Shown: positions 1 to 8,592 of the stretch, piece by piece | How positions within the stretch are numbered: the stretch's first letter is position 1 | How the letters are laid out: the number at the start of each line of letters is the position of its first letter | DNA from: Azotosporobacter soli | GTDB taxonomy: Bacteria; Bacillota; Negativicutes; SG130 | DNA: 64,000 bases | Direction: 5' to 3' | Assembly (NCBI RefSeq): GCF_030542965.1 | Contig: NZ_JAUAOA010000007.1 | Coordinates: 62,001 to 126,000, forward strand | Program-made: the position numbers and the translations under genes | Notes under the pieces: generated by a model | The model's database searches: none | The model's input: the letters and a program-made list of their open reading frames with translations, nothing else | Told to the model about the DNA's origin: nothing

Positions 1-386
1 CCGGCGCGCTCAATCGCCTGTTCAATGTTTTCGGTTGTCAGTACGCCAAATATCGTCGGCACGCCCGTTTCCATGCCGACATGCGCAACGCCTTTCGAGA
101 CTTCGGCGCAGACATAGTCATAATGACTCGTACCGCCGCGAATTACGGTTCCCAAACAAATGACCGCCTGGTATTTGCCGCTGCGCGCCATCGCCTGGGC
201 TACCATGGGGATTTCAAAAGCGCCGGGAACCCAAGCGACCTCAATATCATCGCCTTCGACGCCATGGCGTTGCAGCGCGTCCATAGCGCCGCCCAGCAGC
301 TTACTGGTAATAAATTCATTGAATCTCGCTACGATAATGCCTACTTTCATTCCTTGGGCGGTTAATTTACCTTCATATACTCGCAT
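1..386 (-). CDS. ribH: 6,7-dimethyl-8-ribityllumazine synthase, 3' end cut by window edge
   Basis: Lumazine synthase condenses 5-amino-6-ribitylaminouracil with 3,4-dihydroxy-2-butanone 4-phosphate, the penultimate step of riboflavin synthesis. About 128 codons are visible, starting [12 protein letters not shown] and including the family stretches [17 protein letters not shown] and [16 protein letters not shown]. The last roughly 25 codons lie outside the window. The ATG (386..384) overlaps the ribBA stop as TAATG, so translation is probably coupled. It is the last visible gene of ribD-ribE-ribBA-ribH, under the FMN riboswitch upstream of ribD. Confidence 0.97.
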   Translation of the reverse strand, partial: MRVYEGKLTAQGMKVGIIVARFNEFITSKLLGGAMDALQRHGVEGDDIEVAWVPGAFEIPMVAQAMARSGKYQAVICLGTVIRGGTSHYDYVCAEVSKGVAHVGMETGVPTIFGVLTTENIEQAIERA

Positions 387-1609
387 TACTTATTTTCCCC
401 CTCGTATTGTTTTAACATATGACCCAATTTTGCTTTCTTAACCGACAGATAGCGTTGATTAAAGCGGTTCGCCTTGATTTCAAGCGGCACCCGCTCCGTA
501 ATGGTGAGACCATACCCTTCCAACCCTGCCCGTTTGCGCGGATTATTCGTCAGCAGACGAATACTGGATAAGCCGAGATCAGTCAAGATTTGTGCGCCGA
601 TGCCATAATCGCGCAGATCCGGCGCAAAACCAAGCAACTCATTCGCTTCTACCGTGTCTTTCCCTTGATCCTGGAGTGCATACGCTCTTATTTTATTAGC
701 CAGGCCGATGCCTCGCCCCTCCTGGCGCATATACAAGAGAACGCCGCATCCCTCCTTCCCAATACGCTGCAGAGCAGCCTGCAATTGGTCTCCGCAGTCA
801 CAGCGAAGCGAACCGAGAACGTCACCCGTCAAACATTCTGAATGCACCCTGACCAGGACATCTTCCTGCCCCGCCACATCGCCATGCACCATCGCCACAT
901 GGCATTTATGGTCTAGCGTGCTCTCATAGCCAATAATCCTAAAATCTCCGTATTTAGTCGGCATCTTGGCTTCTGCACCGCGCAAAACAATTTTATCATT
1001 CGGGTCATGCTTTTTACGATATTTAATCAAATCGGCAATCGTAATCATCTTTAAACCGTGTTTAGCCGCAAATTCAAGAAGTTCTGGCACACGGGCCATC
1101 GTCCCGTCCTCGCTCATGATTTCGCAAATAACGCCCGCCGGATAGCGACCGGCCAACTTCGCCAGATCGACAGACGCTTCCGTATGGCCCGCACGGCGCA
1201 ACACGCCTCCGTCACAATAGCGAAGCGGGAAAACATGTCCCGGGCGGCGCAGGTCTTCCGCTTTCGTTTTAGGATCCAATACGGATAAAATCGTTTCCGC
1301 CCTTTCATGTGCGGAAATACCGGTCGTCGTGTTTTTGCCGTCAATCGAAACGGTAAATGCCGTGCAATGCAAATCGGTATTATCGCAGACCATCGCACCA
1401 ATACCTAGTTCATCGAGGCGCGAACCAATGACGGGCATGCAAATCAATCCGCGTCCGTAGGTAGCCATAAAGTTAATGGCCTCCGGCGTCACACGGTCAG
1501 CCGCCATCAGTAGGTCCCCTTCATTTTCCCGGTCCTCATCATCAACCACGATAACAATTTTCCCATCGTGGATATCCTTGATCGCATCTTCAATCGCATT
1601 GAATTTCAT
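386..1609 (-). CDS. ribBA: Bifunctional 3,4-dihydroxy-2-butanone 4-phosphate synthase / GTP cyclohydrolase II
   Basis: This fusion of 407 aa supplies both precursors of riboflavin. The N-terminal half (about 1-200) converts ribulose 5-phosphate to dihydroxybutanone phosphate and shows [10 protein letters not shown] and [11 protein letters not shown]. The C-terminal half opens GTP and has the zinc cysteines in [20 protein letters not shown] and the motif [12 protein letters not shown] chose the ATG at 1609 because an AGGAGG (complement of 1618..1623) sits 8 nt upstream. A longer frame to 1645 would overlap ribE and lacks such a site. The stop overlaps the ribH start. Confidence 0.97.
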   Translation of the reverse strand: MKFNAIEDAIKDIHDGKIVIVVDDEDRENEGDLLMAADRVTPEAINFMATYGRGLICMPVIGSRLDELGIGAMVCDNTDLHCTAFTVSIDGKNTTTGISAHERAETILSVLDPKTKAEDLRRPGHVFPLRYCDGGVLRRAGHTEASVDLAKLAGRYPAGVICEIMSEDGTMARVPELLEFAAKHGLKMITIADLIKYRKKHDPNDKIVLRGAEAKMPTKYGDFRIIGYESTLDHKCHVAMVHGDVAGQEDVLVRVHSECLTGDVLGSLRCDCGDQLQAALQRIGKEGCGVLLYMRQEGRGIGLANKIRAYALQDQGKDTVEANELLGFAPDLRDYGIGAQILTDLGLSSIRLLTNNPRKRAGLEGYGLTITERVPLEIKANRFNQRYLSVKKAKLGHMLKQYEGENK

Positions 1610-1631
1610 GACGCCAGCCTCCTCTTTCTCG

Positions 1632-2291
1632 TTACAGGAATCCATTTTTCTGCAACAGTTCCAAATTCAAACCGCTTTTATTCGGCTTCGTCGCCTGCTC
1701 ATCCGTCCGAGAAAGCAACTTTTCCACATACTTTCCGATAATATCGCCTTCCAAGTTGACTTTCCCGCCGACGCCTTTGTATCCGAGCGTCGTCAACGCC
1801 GCCGTATGAGGAATCAGTGACACGCTGAACCAGTCCGGCCCTAGCGCCACAATCGTCAAACTAATTCCGTCGATCGTAATTGAGCCCTTTTCCACCACAT
1901 AGCGCATGACTTCTTCAGGCGCTGCAATCGAAATCACAATCGCATTGTCATTTCGCTCCTTGCGGCGGATGCTGCCGACTCCATCGATATGACCGCTCAC
2001 GATATGCCCGCCCAGACGATCCCCGACCCGAAGCGTCCGTTCTAAATTGACCTTCTCACCATTTTGCAAAGTGCCGAGTACCGTGCGCCGCATCGTTTCC
2101 GGCATAACATCAGCCGTAAACCAATCTGCCCCAAACGCCACGACCGTCAAACATGTACCATTCACTGCAATGCTGTCGCCCATTTTAACATCGTCAACGA
2201 CAACCTTTGCCCTGACGGTAATTCGGGCCGACTGCGCGCCAGATTCGACAGATTGGACACTACCTAATTCTTCCACAAGTCCGGTAAACAT
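1632..2291 (-). CDS. ribE: Riboflavin synthase, alpha subunit
   Basis: Dismutates two 6,7-dimethyl-8-ribityllumazine molecules to riboflavin and the pyrimidine precursor. The 219-aa protein starts [10 protein letters not shown], the family N-terminus, and contains two tandem lumazine-binding barrels (about 1-97 and 98-200), each with a [17 protein letters not shown] segment ([13 protein letters not shown] in the first, [13 protein letters not shown] in the second). A GGGAGGG site lies 5 nt before the ATG. The first 32 bases overlap the 3' end of ribD in another frame, and ribBA follows after 22 bp. Called ribE by E. coli convention; older Bacillus naming uses ribB. Confidence 0.97.
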   Translation of the reverse strand: MFTGLVEELGSVQSVESGAQSARITVRAKVVVDDVKMGDSIAVNGTCLTVVAFGADWFTADVMPETMRRTVLGTLQNGEKVNLERTLRVGDRLGGHIVSGHIDGVGSIRRKERNDNAIVISIAAPEEVMRYVVEKGSITIDGISLTIVALGPDWFSVSLIPHTAALTTLGYKGVGGKVNLEGDIIGKYVEKLLSRTDEQATKPNKSGLNLELLQKNGFL

Positions 2292-3393
2292 CGCGTCCCT
2301 CCCGTCGGCTCACATCGCCGCTAATTAAAATATCGTCCGCTATTTTTTCTATTTCAACCTCTTCGAGTTCCGCCATATCGGGAACACGCTCTAGTCCCAC
2401 TCCGCCAATCGGCCCCGGTGCAGCATCCCCACCGATGACCTTCGGCGCAATAAACCAATAGACGCGATCCACGAGATTATCCGCCCAGAAAGAAGCATTC
2501 AGCCTCGAACCACCTTCAAGCAACAAGCTGCTAATCTGCGCTTTACCTAATTGCTGTAAAAGAGCCCGCAGATCAATTCGTCCAGCCGTATCGGCCTTGA
2601 TCAGCCAGACCTCGACACCCGCCTGGCGCAATGCTTCAATGCGCTCCGGCGGCGCAGCCTCTGTCACCGCAATGATCGTCTGCGCCAAATCATCGCATAC
2701 GACCTTTGCCGTCAATGGCGTCTGTGCATGGCTGTCGACAATGACCCTCAGGGGATTTTTTCCGCCCTGCGGCAAGCGGGTCGTCAATTGAGGATCATCT
2801 TTTAACACGGTCCCGATTCCCGTCAAGATCGCATCATGGCAATCTCTCAGATGATGTACCCTCTCCCTAGCTGCGCTTCCTGTAATCCACTGCGAGTGCC
2901 CTGTTTTCGCAGCTACCTTGCCGTCAAGCGACATGGCCGTTTTTAAGCTGACGAAGGGCAACCCGGTACTAATCCACTTTAAAAAAACAATGTTTTGCCT
3001 GGCCGCTTCTGCAGCAAGGACACCTTCCACCACCTCAATCCCCGCCTGGCGTAAATAAGCTAGACCTTTACCAGCCACTAAGGGATTCGGATCCAGCATC
3101 GCAACAAACACGCGCTTAACGCCCGCCTCCGCCAACGCTTTCGCGCAGGGACCCGTCCGACCTCGGTGTGAACAAGGTTCCAACGTAACGTAGATATCCG
3201 CGCCGCGCGCTAAATCGCCCGCCTGTCGAAGTGCATGAATTTCTGCGTGAGCGGTTCCGGCTTTGCGATGCCAGCCTTGACCAACGACACGCCCTTCCTT
3301 CACAATCACAGCTCCTACCAGCGGATTCGGCGTCGTCCGTCCTTCGGCAAGTTTTGCCAGTTGTAAAGCCAAATGCATAAATTCTGGTTGCAT
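2260..3393 (-). CDS. ribD: Bifunctional diaminohydroxyphosphoribosylaminopyrimidine deaminase / 5-amino-6-(5-phosphoribosylamino)uracil reductase
   Basis: Carries out the second and third steps from GTP to riboflavin. The 377-aa protein has an N-terminal zinc deaminase domain (about 1-145) with HAEIHAL and EPCSHRGRTGPC as zinc and catalytic motifs, and a C-terminal NADPH-dependent reductase domain (about 148-360) with KTAMSLDGKVA and LLEGGSRLN. It is first in the rib operon; the FMN riboswitch and terminator lie in the 320 bp before it. A GGAGAGG site precedes the ATG at 3393. Its 3' end overlaps ribE by 32 bp. Confidence 0.97.
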   Translation of the reverse strand: MQPEFMHLALQLAKLAEGRTTPNPLVGAVIVKEGRVVGQGWHRKAGTAHAEIHALRQAGDLARGADIYVTLEPCSHRGRTGPCAKALAEAGVKRVFVAMLDPNPLVAGKGLAYLRQAGIEVVEGVLAAEAARQNIVFLKWISTGLPFVSLKTAMSLDGKVAAKTGHSQWITGSAARERVHHLRDCHDAILTGIGTVLKDDPQLTTRLPQGGKNPLRVIVDSHAQTPLTAKVVCDDLAQTIIAVTEAAPPERIEALRQAGVEVWLIKADTAGRIDLRALLQQLGKAQISSLLLEGGSRLNASFWADNLVDRVYWFIAPKVIGGDAAPGPIGGVGLERVPDMAELEEVEIEKIADDILISGDVSRREGRDVYRTCGRIR

Positions 3394-3454
3394 AGGACCC
3401 TCTCCTTGCCTCTTTCATTCTATGGATATCGATGTAGGAAGAAGGTACTTTAGC

Positions 3455-3494
3455 AAAAAGGCTGTTAATGGCGTAAATCGCCGCTAACAGCCTT
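3455..3494 (-). terminator. Rho-independent terminator of the FMN riboswitch expression platform
   Basis: On the minus strand a 10-bp outer stem (AAGGCTGTTA with TAACAGCCTT) encloses an inner GGCG/CGCC stem and is followed by TTTTTGC. It lies between the FMN aptamer and ribD, so termination would silence ribDEBAH when FMN is bound. Confidence 0.85.
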
Positions 3495-3513
3495 AAAAGA
3501 CAAAGAAACACAA

Positions 3514-3533
3514 AGTCTTAGTTTTCTAAGACT
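3514..3533 (-). promoter_or_regulatory. Perfect 8-bp hairpin between FMN aptamer and terminator
   Basis: On the minus strand AGTCTTAG and CTAAGACT flank a four-base loop. It lies 19 nt upstream of the terminator stem. It may be part of the switching element of the FMN leader, perhaps a spacer or pause hairpin; I could not derive which antiterminator pairing it competes with. Confidence 0.5.
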
Positions 3534-3544
3534 CCCGTTGCTAA

Positions 3545-3665
3545 CCTTTTCCCATCCAGACTATACTGTCGGCTCTGGAATCACACCAGATCAGCCAAAT
3601 TTGGCTCGCGGGCTTTACCGCCGGTAAGGAATTGAAAGAAATTCTTTCTCACCTCGTCCCAAAGG
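3545..3665 (-). promoter_or_regulatory. FMN riboswitch (RFN element) controlling ribDEBAH
   Basis: Read on the minus strand, the segment has the RFN hallmarks: a closing CCTTT/AAAGG stem, GGGACGAGGTGAG, the ACCGGCGGTA core followed by AGCCCGCGAGC, then GGTGTGATTCCAGAGCCGACAGTATAGTCTGGATGGG. It binds flavin mononucleotide and feeds back on riboflavin synthesis. A terminator follows at 3455..3494, so control is probably by premature termination. Confidence 0.95.
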
Positions 3666-3689
3666 CTCATTATTTAATTGTTTACATAT

Positions 3690-3718
3690 ATATTATCAGC
3701 AACAAGATAAATAATCAA
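3690..3718 (-). promoter_or_regulatory. Probable sigma-A promoter of the rib operon
   Basis: On the minus strand TTGATT (complement of 3713..3718) and TAATAT (complement of 3690..3695) are 17 bp apart, just before the FMN aptamer. The -35 overlaps the rpe stop codon. Other TA-rich -10 choices exist nearby. Confidence 0.5.
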
Positions 3719-4368
3719 GCCCCTCTAATCGCATCAATGGCTTGCGCAATATCCGGCGCCTGATAAACTGCCGAACCAGCGACGAGAATCGTCGCACCCG
3801 CTTTTTTTACCAATACGGCCGTCTGCGAATTAACGCCCCCGTCGACCTGAATTTCAGCTTTTGAACCACAATTTTCGATGCGCTTTTTCAATCGGATAAT
3901 TTTATCAACAGAAGCCTCAATAAACTTTTGTCCGCCAAAACCAGGATTTACGCTCATAATGAGAACCATATCCAATTCCGCCAACACCTCATCGAGCGCC
4001 GTAAGCGAAGTACCCGGATTCAGAGCTACACCAGCTTTGACGCCAAGTTCTTTAATCTGTTGTACGAGTCGGTGCATATGCGGAGCCGTTTCGGCATGAA
4101 AAGTAATCCAATCGGCACCGGCTTTTGCAAAGGGTTCAATATACGCTTCAGGATTCGTCACCATCAGATGAACGTCAAACTCCAGTTTCGTATGCGCGCG
4201 CAGCGCCGCGATAACCGGAGGACCGAACGTAAGATTCGGAACGAAATGCCCATCCATGATATCAATATGAACCATGTCAGCGCCTGCCGCTTCAATCCGT
4301 TTGATTTCTTGCGCCAAACAGGCAAAATCGGCTGAAAGAATCGAGGGAGCTATCTTAATCCTATTCAT
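3715..4368 (-). CDS. rpe: Ribulose-phosphate 3-epimerase
   Basis: Interconverts ribulose 5-phosphate and xylulose 5-phosphate in the pentose phosphate pathway; ribulose 5-phosphate is also a substrate of RibBA next door. The 217-aa TIM barrel shows APSILSADF, the metal ligands in HIDIMDGHFVPN, VHLMV, VNPGFGGQKF and DGGVN. The ATG at 4368 is preferred over an in-frame TTG directly before it; AAGGGG sits upstream. It starts 3 bp after the rsgA stop, making it the last gene of the kinase operon. Confidence 0.96.
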   Translation of the reverse strand: MNRIKIAPSILSADFACLAQEIKRIEAAGADMVHIDIMDGHFVPNLTFGPPVIAALRAHTKLEFDVHLMVTNPEAYIEPFAKAGADWITFHAETAPHMHRLVQQIKELGVKAGVALNPGTSLTALDEVLAELDMVLIMSVNPGFGGQKFIEASVDKIIRLKKRIENCGSKAEIQVDGGVNSQTAVLVKKAGATILVAGSAVYQAPDIAQAIDAIRGA

Positions 4369-4371
4369 CAA

Positions 4372-5247
4372 TCAAAACCCCTTTTTTGTCACTTTATTTT
4401 CGTTGCAAATGGCAACATAGTTTTCATAGCGAAGTGCGTCAATTTTTCCAGCCGCGACTGCATTTTTGACGCCGCAAGCCGGTTCATGCAGGTGCAAACA
4501 GGAACTAAAGCGGCAGTCTGCCGTCTCTTCAACGAACTCACGAAACCAGTGCCGCAGTTCATCTGGGGCAATATCGGTGATTTCGGCCAAACTGAAGCCC
4601 GGAGTATCAACGACAAAGCCGCCGCCCTGCAGCGGCATCAATTCGGCATGACGCGTGGTATGCTTTCCGCGACCGATTTTATCGCTGACTTCGCCAGTCA
4701 TAAGATTCAAACCCGGCTGCAGCGCATTGAGCAAAGAAGATTTTCCGACGCCGGACGGACCGGAAAAAACGCTAACGCGCCCGCTCAACGTCTTTCTCAA
4801 TTCTTCCAGGCCTTGTCCGGTCTTCGCCGATACTTCGATCACTTTGTAACCGATCTGTCGATAACATTCCGTCAAGGCACCAATTTCTTTTGCACAGCCT
4901 AACTCACTCTTATTGATGCACAACACAATATCGAGTTGCGAACTTTCGGCCAATACGAGAAACCGGTCGAGCAACAGTCTGCTGATATCCGGACTGGCTG
5001 CGGCAAAGGTCAAGATAACTTGTTCTACATTAGCCACCAATGGTCGTTTCAATAAGCTGCGTCTCGGCAGGATCGTTTCGATTACGCCCTTTCCGTCGGA
5101 TAGCAAGCTAAATTGCACCTCGTCACCGACCAGCAGCGAAAAGCGTTCTTTTTTGAATCGGCCGCGCAACGTGCACATAACAACCGCATCCGGTTGCTGT
5201 ACATAATAAAAACTATTGTACGCCTTGATGATAATCCCCTGGTTCAC
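4372..5247 (-). CDS. rsgA: Small ribosomal subunit biogenesis GTPase RsgA
   Basis: A late 30S assembly factor whose GTPase is stimulated by the subunit. The 291-aa protein has an N-terminal OB fold (about 1-65), a circularly permuted G domain with the NKSE (G4-like) motif before the P-loop GPSGVGKSSLLN and DTPGF, and a C-terminal zinc finger with cysteines in DCRFSSCLHLHEPAC. The start is GTG at 5247, with AAGGAGG 6 nt upstream. It sits between the PASTA kinase gene and rpe. In Bacillus the rsgA homologue also follows prkC, and RsgA is a reported PrkC substrate there. Confidence 0.96.
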   Translation of the reverse strand: MNQGIIIKAYNSFYYVQQPDAVVMCTLRGRFKKERFSLLVGDEVQFSLLSDGKGVIETILPRRSLLKRPLVANVEQVILTFAAASPDISRLLLDRFLVLAESSQLDIVLCINKSELGCAKEIGALTECYRQIGYKVIEVSAKTGQGLEELRKTLSGRVSVFSGPSGVGKSSLLNALQPGLNLMTGEVSDKIGRGKHTTRHAELMPLQGGGFVVDTPGFSLAEITDIAPDELRHWFREFVEETADCRFSSCLHLHEPACGVKNAVAAGKIDALRYENYVAICNENKVTKKGF

Positions 5248-5287
5248 ATTGTGCCTCCTTGTTCGGCTGGCAAAGTTTCAGCGCATC

Positions 5288-7159
5288 TTAAAACGCCTGT
5301 TCTTTGACGCTCACTCCATTGACAAATACCTGAACTTTTCCAGAAGCGCTGCCTTCAACGGTCTTTTCTATCCGGTCGCCCGGTTTATGAACATTCTCGT
5401 AAACCGTCCTTTTTCCAGCGGCGTCATTGACAACAATCTGAACGGTCTGGCGACTGGGACCGTCAGGAACCGTGATTTGTACCCCGACGCGTTTAGTGGA
5501 AGATCCGGTCTTAGAGACCACCAGATCGACGCTGGAATCTTCGATGACCTCTGCCCCGCCAGACGGATTTTGAGAAATAACCGTTCCCGGCGCATATCGT
5601 TCGCTCGCCTCTTCCGTCACTTTGCCGATTTTAAGTTTAAGACTTTCCGCTTGCGCCGTCACGCCGGGAAGCGGCAACCCACGCCAGTCAGGCAAAGCTA
5701 CTTTCTTCACGCCTGAATTGTGATTGATCACCAAATCAATGGGTGTGTTCTTATTCACCTGCGCCGGCGGGCGGGGATTTTGCGAAATAACCGATTCCAA
5801 TGGCAATTCCGGGTTATAGACCTCATCAACCCTGCCAATTGTCAGTCCGGCGCTTTTCAGTTTCGCTTCCGCATCCCGGCGGTTCAACCCCTTTAGATCC
5901 GGCACGGTCGTCACTTCGCTGCCTTTGCTGACCACCACAGTGATCGCGCGTTGCTCCTTAACCACCGCTCCCGCTTCCGGATATTGCGATATGACATGAC
6001 CGAGCGGCACTTTATCATCATAGCTTTCCGAAAGCGTAATCCTCAAATTTTGATTCAGCAGTACATTGCGCGCAATGTCCACCTGCTTGCCGACTACGTC
6101 AGGAACCGTCACTTCACGGCTGCTCCAAAACTTCCCATACGAGAGAAATGCACCGCCGGCAAAACCGGCCAGCAGCAATAGAGCAACAATAAAGCTCCAA
6201 CGCCGACGTCTACTCATCGTTCTTTCCGGACGCGCCGACGGCCTGACAACAGTCTGCTCGGCAGTCAATTCATCCGCTTGCGGCACGCCGATAATCTGTG
6301 TGGCAAACTCCACGCGTTCCAAGCGCTTCGTGCTGTCATCGCGCACAAATCCCTGCAACGATTTCAAATCGTGAATCATCTCGCGAATGTTGCGAAACCG
6401 CTGTTCCGGATCCTTGGCCATCGCCTTCAAGATTACCGCTTCTAAGACGAGCGGAATCGTCGGATCAATCTCACGCGGCGCTTTCGGCGCTTCCTGCAAG
6501 TGTTTGAGCGCAATGCTGATCGGCGTTTCGCCTGCAAACGGCAGCGTGCCGGTCAGCATTTCATACATTACAACGCCAAGAGAATACATGTCCGCCTTAG
6601 CGCCGATTTTTTCGCCCTTAGCCTGCTCCGGTGAAAAATAATGCACCGAACCGATAATGGTTGAGGTATGGCTCATCGTAGCCGAACTGACCGCCCTGGC
6701 AATACCAAAATCGGTGACTTTCACGTGTCCTTTGCGCGTCATGAGGATGTTATGCGGTTTAATGTCGCAGTGAACCAGATTGTTATGGTGCGCATGTTCG
6801 AGCGCCTCACCAATTTCGCAAGCGATTGCAAGCGCCGTGTCTACCGGAATAATGCCGCGCAAAATATGATCTTTGAGCGTGTCGCCATCGACATATTCCA
6901 TCACGATATAATGCACGGTTCCTTCGCAGCCTACATCATAAATATTGACGATATTCGGATGGGATAATTTTGCCGCCGCCTGCGCCTCACGGCGAAATTT
7001 GCGGACAAATTCATCATCATGCGTGAATTGGGAACGCAAGACCTTCACAGCCACCTGCCGATCCAGCAATGTATCGAGCGCCTTGTAAACATCCGCCATG
7101 CCGCCGCCGCCGATTAATTCTAATATTTGGTATCGCTGTGCTAATATACTGTTTAACAT
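5288..7159 (-). CDS. prkC: Membrane Ser/Thr protein kinase with PASTA repeats (PrkC/PknB family)
   Basis: Senses cell wall fragments or lipid II outside the membrane and phosphorylates cytoplasmic proteins. The roughly 623-aa protein has a kinase domain (about 8-270; glycine loop LIGGGGMADV, lysine in VAVKVL, VTDFGIA, SVHYFSPE, Ser/Thr-rich activation loop), a basic linker, one membrane helix (about 321-343) and three extracellular PASTA repeats (about 350-555) plus a beta-rich tail. The catalytic loop reads HCD, not HRD. Start: ATG 7159, about 12 nt after AGGAGG; a TTG at 7168 is only 3 nt from it. It follows the PBP gene closely. Confidence 0.95.
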   Translation of the reverse strand: MLNSILAQRYQILELIGGGGMADVYKALDTLLDRQVAVKVLRSQFTHDDEFVRKFRREAQAAAKLSHPNIVNIYDVGCEGTVHYIVMEYVDGDTLKDHILRGIIPVDTALAIACEIGEALEHAHHNNLVHCDIKPHNILMTRKGHVKVTDFGIARAVSSATMSHTSTIIGSVHYFSPEQAKGEKIGAKADMYSLGVVMYEMLTGTLPFAGETPISIALKHLQEAPKAPREIDPTIPLVLEAVILKAMAKDPEQRFRNIREMIHDLKSLQGFVRDDSTKRLERVEFATQIIGVPQADELTAEQTVVRPSARPERTMSRRRRWSFIVALLLLAGFAGGAFLSYGKFWSSREVTVPDVVGKQVDIARNVLLNQNLRITLSESYDDKVPLGHVISQYPEAGAVVKEQRAITVVVSKGSEVTTVPDLKGLNRRDAEAKLKSAGLTIGRVDEVYNPELPLESVISQNPRPPAQVNKNTPIDLVINHNSGVKKVALPDWRGLPLPGVTAQAESLKLKIGKVTEEASERYAPGTVISQNPSGGAEVIEDSSVDLVVSKTGSSTKRVGVQITVPDGPSRQTVQIVVNDAAGKRTVYENVHKPGDRIEKTVEGSASGKVQVFVNGVSVKEQAF

Positions 7160-7176
7160 AAGCGTCAATCACCTCC

Positions 7177-8592
7177 TTATTGTATTGCCATTGACATGAT
7201 TCTTCGCGCGATTGGCGCCGCCACGCTTCCGCCGCCGCCGCCATTTTCAACGATTACCGCAATCGCGATTTGAGGATTATCCGCCGGAGCAAAGCCAATG
7301 AACCAAGCATGCGGCTGCCCTTGCGCATTTTCCGCCGTACCGGTCTTGCCCGCTACTTTTACACCGCCAAAACGGGCAGAAGCACCGGTGCCTTCTTCCA
7401 CAACCTGCACCATCATTTTTCGAATTTGCCGCGCCTGTTCGGACTCCACCGGCTTAAGCCATATTTCCGGCGCAAAACTGCGCAGGATCTGACCGTCTGC
7501 AGTCTCAATGCGATTCACCAAACGCGGCAGCATCATAACGCCGTCATTGGCAAAAACGCCCGCCAGCATTGCCATGCGCAAAGGAGTCACTAACAACTCT
7601 CCCTGTCCGATCCCGGTCTGTGCCAAATCGCCGCGCCCAAGCGCGGTAAAATCCGGCAGATGTGATCGCTCCGTCGAAAAACCCGCACCGAGCTCTTTTT
7701 CAAAGCCGTAGCGTCGAAAAGTCTCTTGCATGGTGCGGCCGCCAAGTTCGAGCGCCAACGTGCCGAATGTTACGTTGCAGGAGACGGTCAACGCTTCTGC
7801 TAGATTGATTTTTCCATGCGCCCGTTTCTTATCCTCGGTCAGATGGTAGTCTGGCGGGATAAATAAATCGCCGCTGCATTCAAATAAGGTGTTCAGATCG
7901 GCTTTCTTCTCGCGCAACGCCGCTTCGGCAACCAACACCTTAATGATCGAGCCTGGCGGATACAAGCCTTGCGTGGCTCGGTTCAGAAGCGGACTGTTTG
8001 GATCGTTGCTGACAGCCGTCCAATTATCGTCCAGACTGGCTGGCGAAAAACTCGGTCGGCTGACCAACGCTAAAATGGCTCCGGTTTTGGGGTTGAAAGC
8101 AACCACCGCGCCTTTGCGCGAACCCAATGCCTCATAAGCGGCCTGCTGCAGCGCAGCATCAATATTCAACACCAGATTATTGCCAGCGCCCGTTTGCCAG
8201 AGCGTTCCTACCGGCCCCAGCTGACTGAGCGGATTATCGAGACCCAGCAGTTGCTGCGCCCAAGCGCTTTCCAGTCCGGTGCTGCCTCGCTGCAGTGAAC
8301 TGTAGCCGATTACCGGCGCCATAATCGCGCCATATGGATATTGACGCTGAAAACCGTCTTTCGTCTTGCGGCTATCCGCAAGCACTTCGCCATTGCGATC
8401 GAAAATCAAGCCCGGTTTTATTTTTTGCGCGGCCGCCATATTACGACGGTTCAGAGAATTTTCCGCCAAATCTTTAGCGGAATACAATTGGATATACGTC
8501 AGATATGCCAGTAAACTAACCATGGCAGCCAGTAAAACATAGGCTGTTTTTCGGATGAAACCACGCATATCGTCTAAAGGACGCAACATCAT
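7177..8592 (-). CDS. Class B penicillin-binding protein (PbpA/FtsI-like transpeptidase)
   Basis: Cross-links peptidoglycan, normally as the partner of a SEDS glycosyltransferase. The 471-aa protein has one N-terminal membrane anchor (about 15-35), a short pedestal, and a transpeptidase domain with all three motifs: SIIK at 215-218 (acylated serine), SCN at 271-273 and KTG at 416-418. It has no C-terminal PASTA repeats and is short for FtsI or SpoVD, closer to actinobacterial PbpA. The ATG overlaps the stop of the preceding SEDS gene (ATGA), so the two are probably co-translated. Its role in division or elongation cannot be told from sequence alone. Confidence 0.92.
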   Translation of the reverse strand: MMLRPLDDMRGFIRKTAYVLLAAMVSLLAYLTYIQLYSAKDLAENSLNRRNMAAAQKIKPGLIFDRNGEVLADSRKTKDGFQRQYPYGAIMAPVIGYSSLQRGSTGLESAWAQQLLGLDNPLSQLGPVGTLWQTGAGNNLVLNIDAALQQAAYEALGSRKGAVVAFNPKTGAILALVSRPSFSPASLDDNWTAVSNDPNSPLLNRATQGLYPPGSIIKVLVAEAALREKKADLNTLFECSGDLFIPPDYHLTEDKKRAHGKINLAEALTVSCNVTFGTLALELGGRTMQETFRRYGFEKELGAGFSTERSHLPDFTALGRGDLAQTGIGQGELLVTPLRMAMLAGVFANDGVMMLPRLVNRIETADGQILRSFAPEIWLKPVESEQARQIRKMMVQVVEEGTGASARFGGVKVAGKTGTAENAQGQPHAWFIGFAPADNPQIAIAVIVENGGGGGSVAAPIARRIMSMAIQ

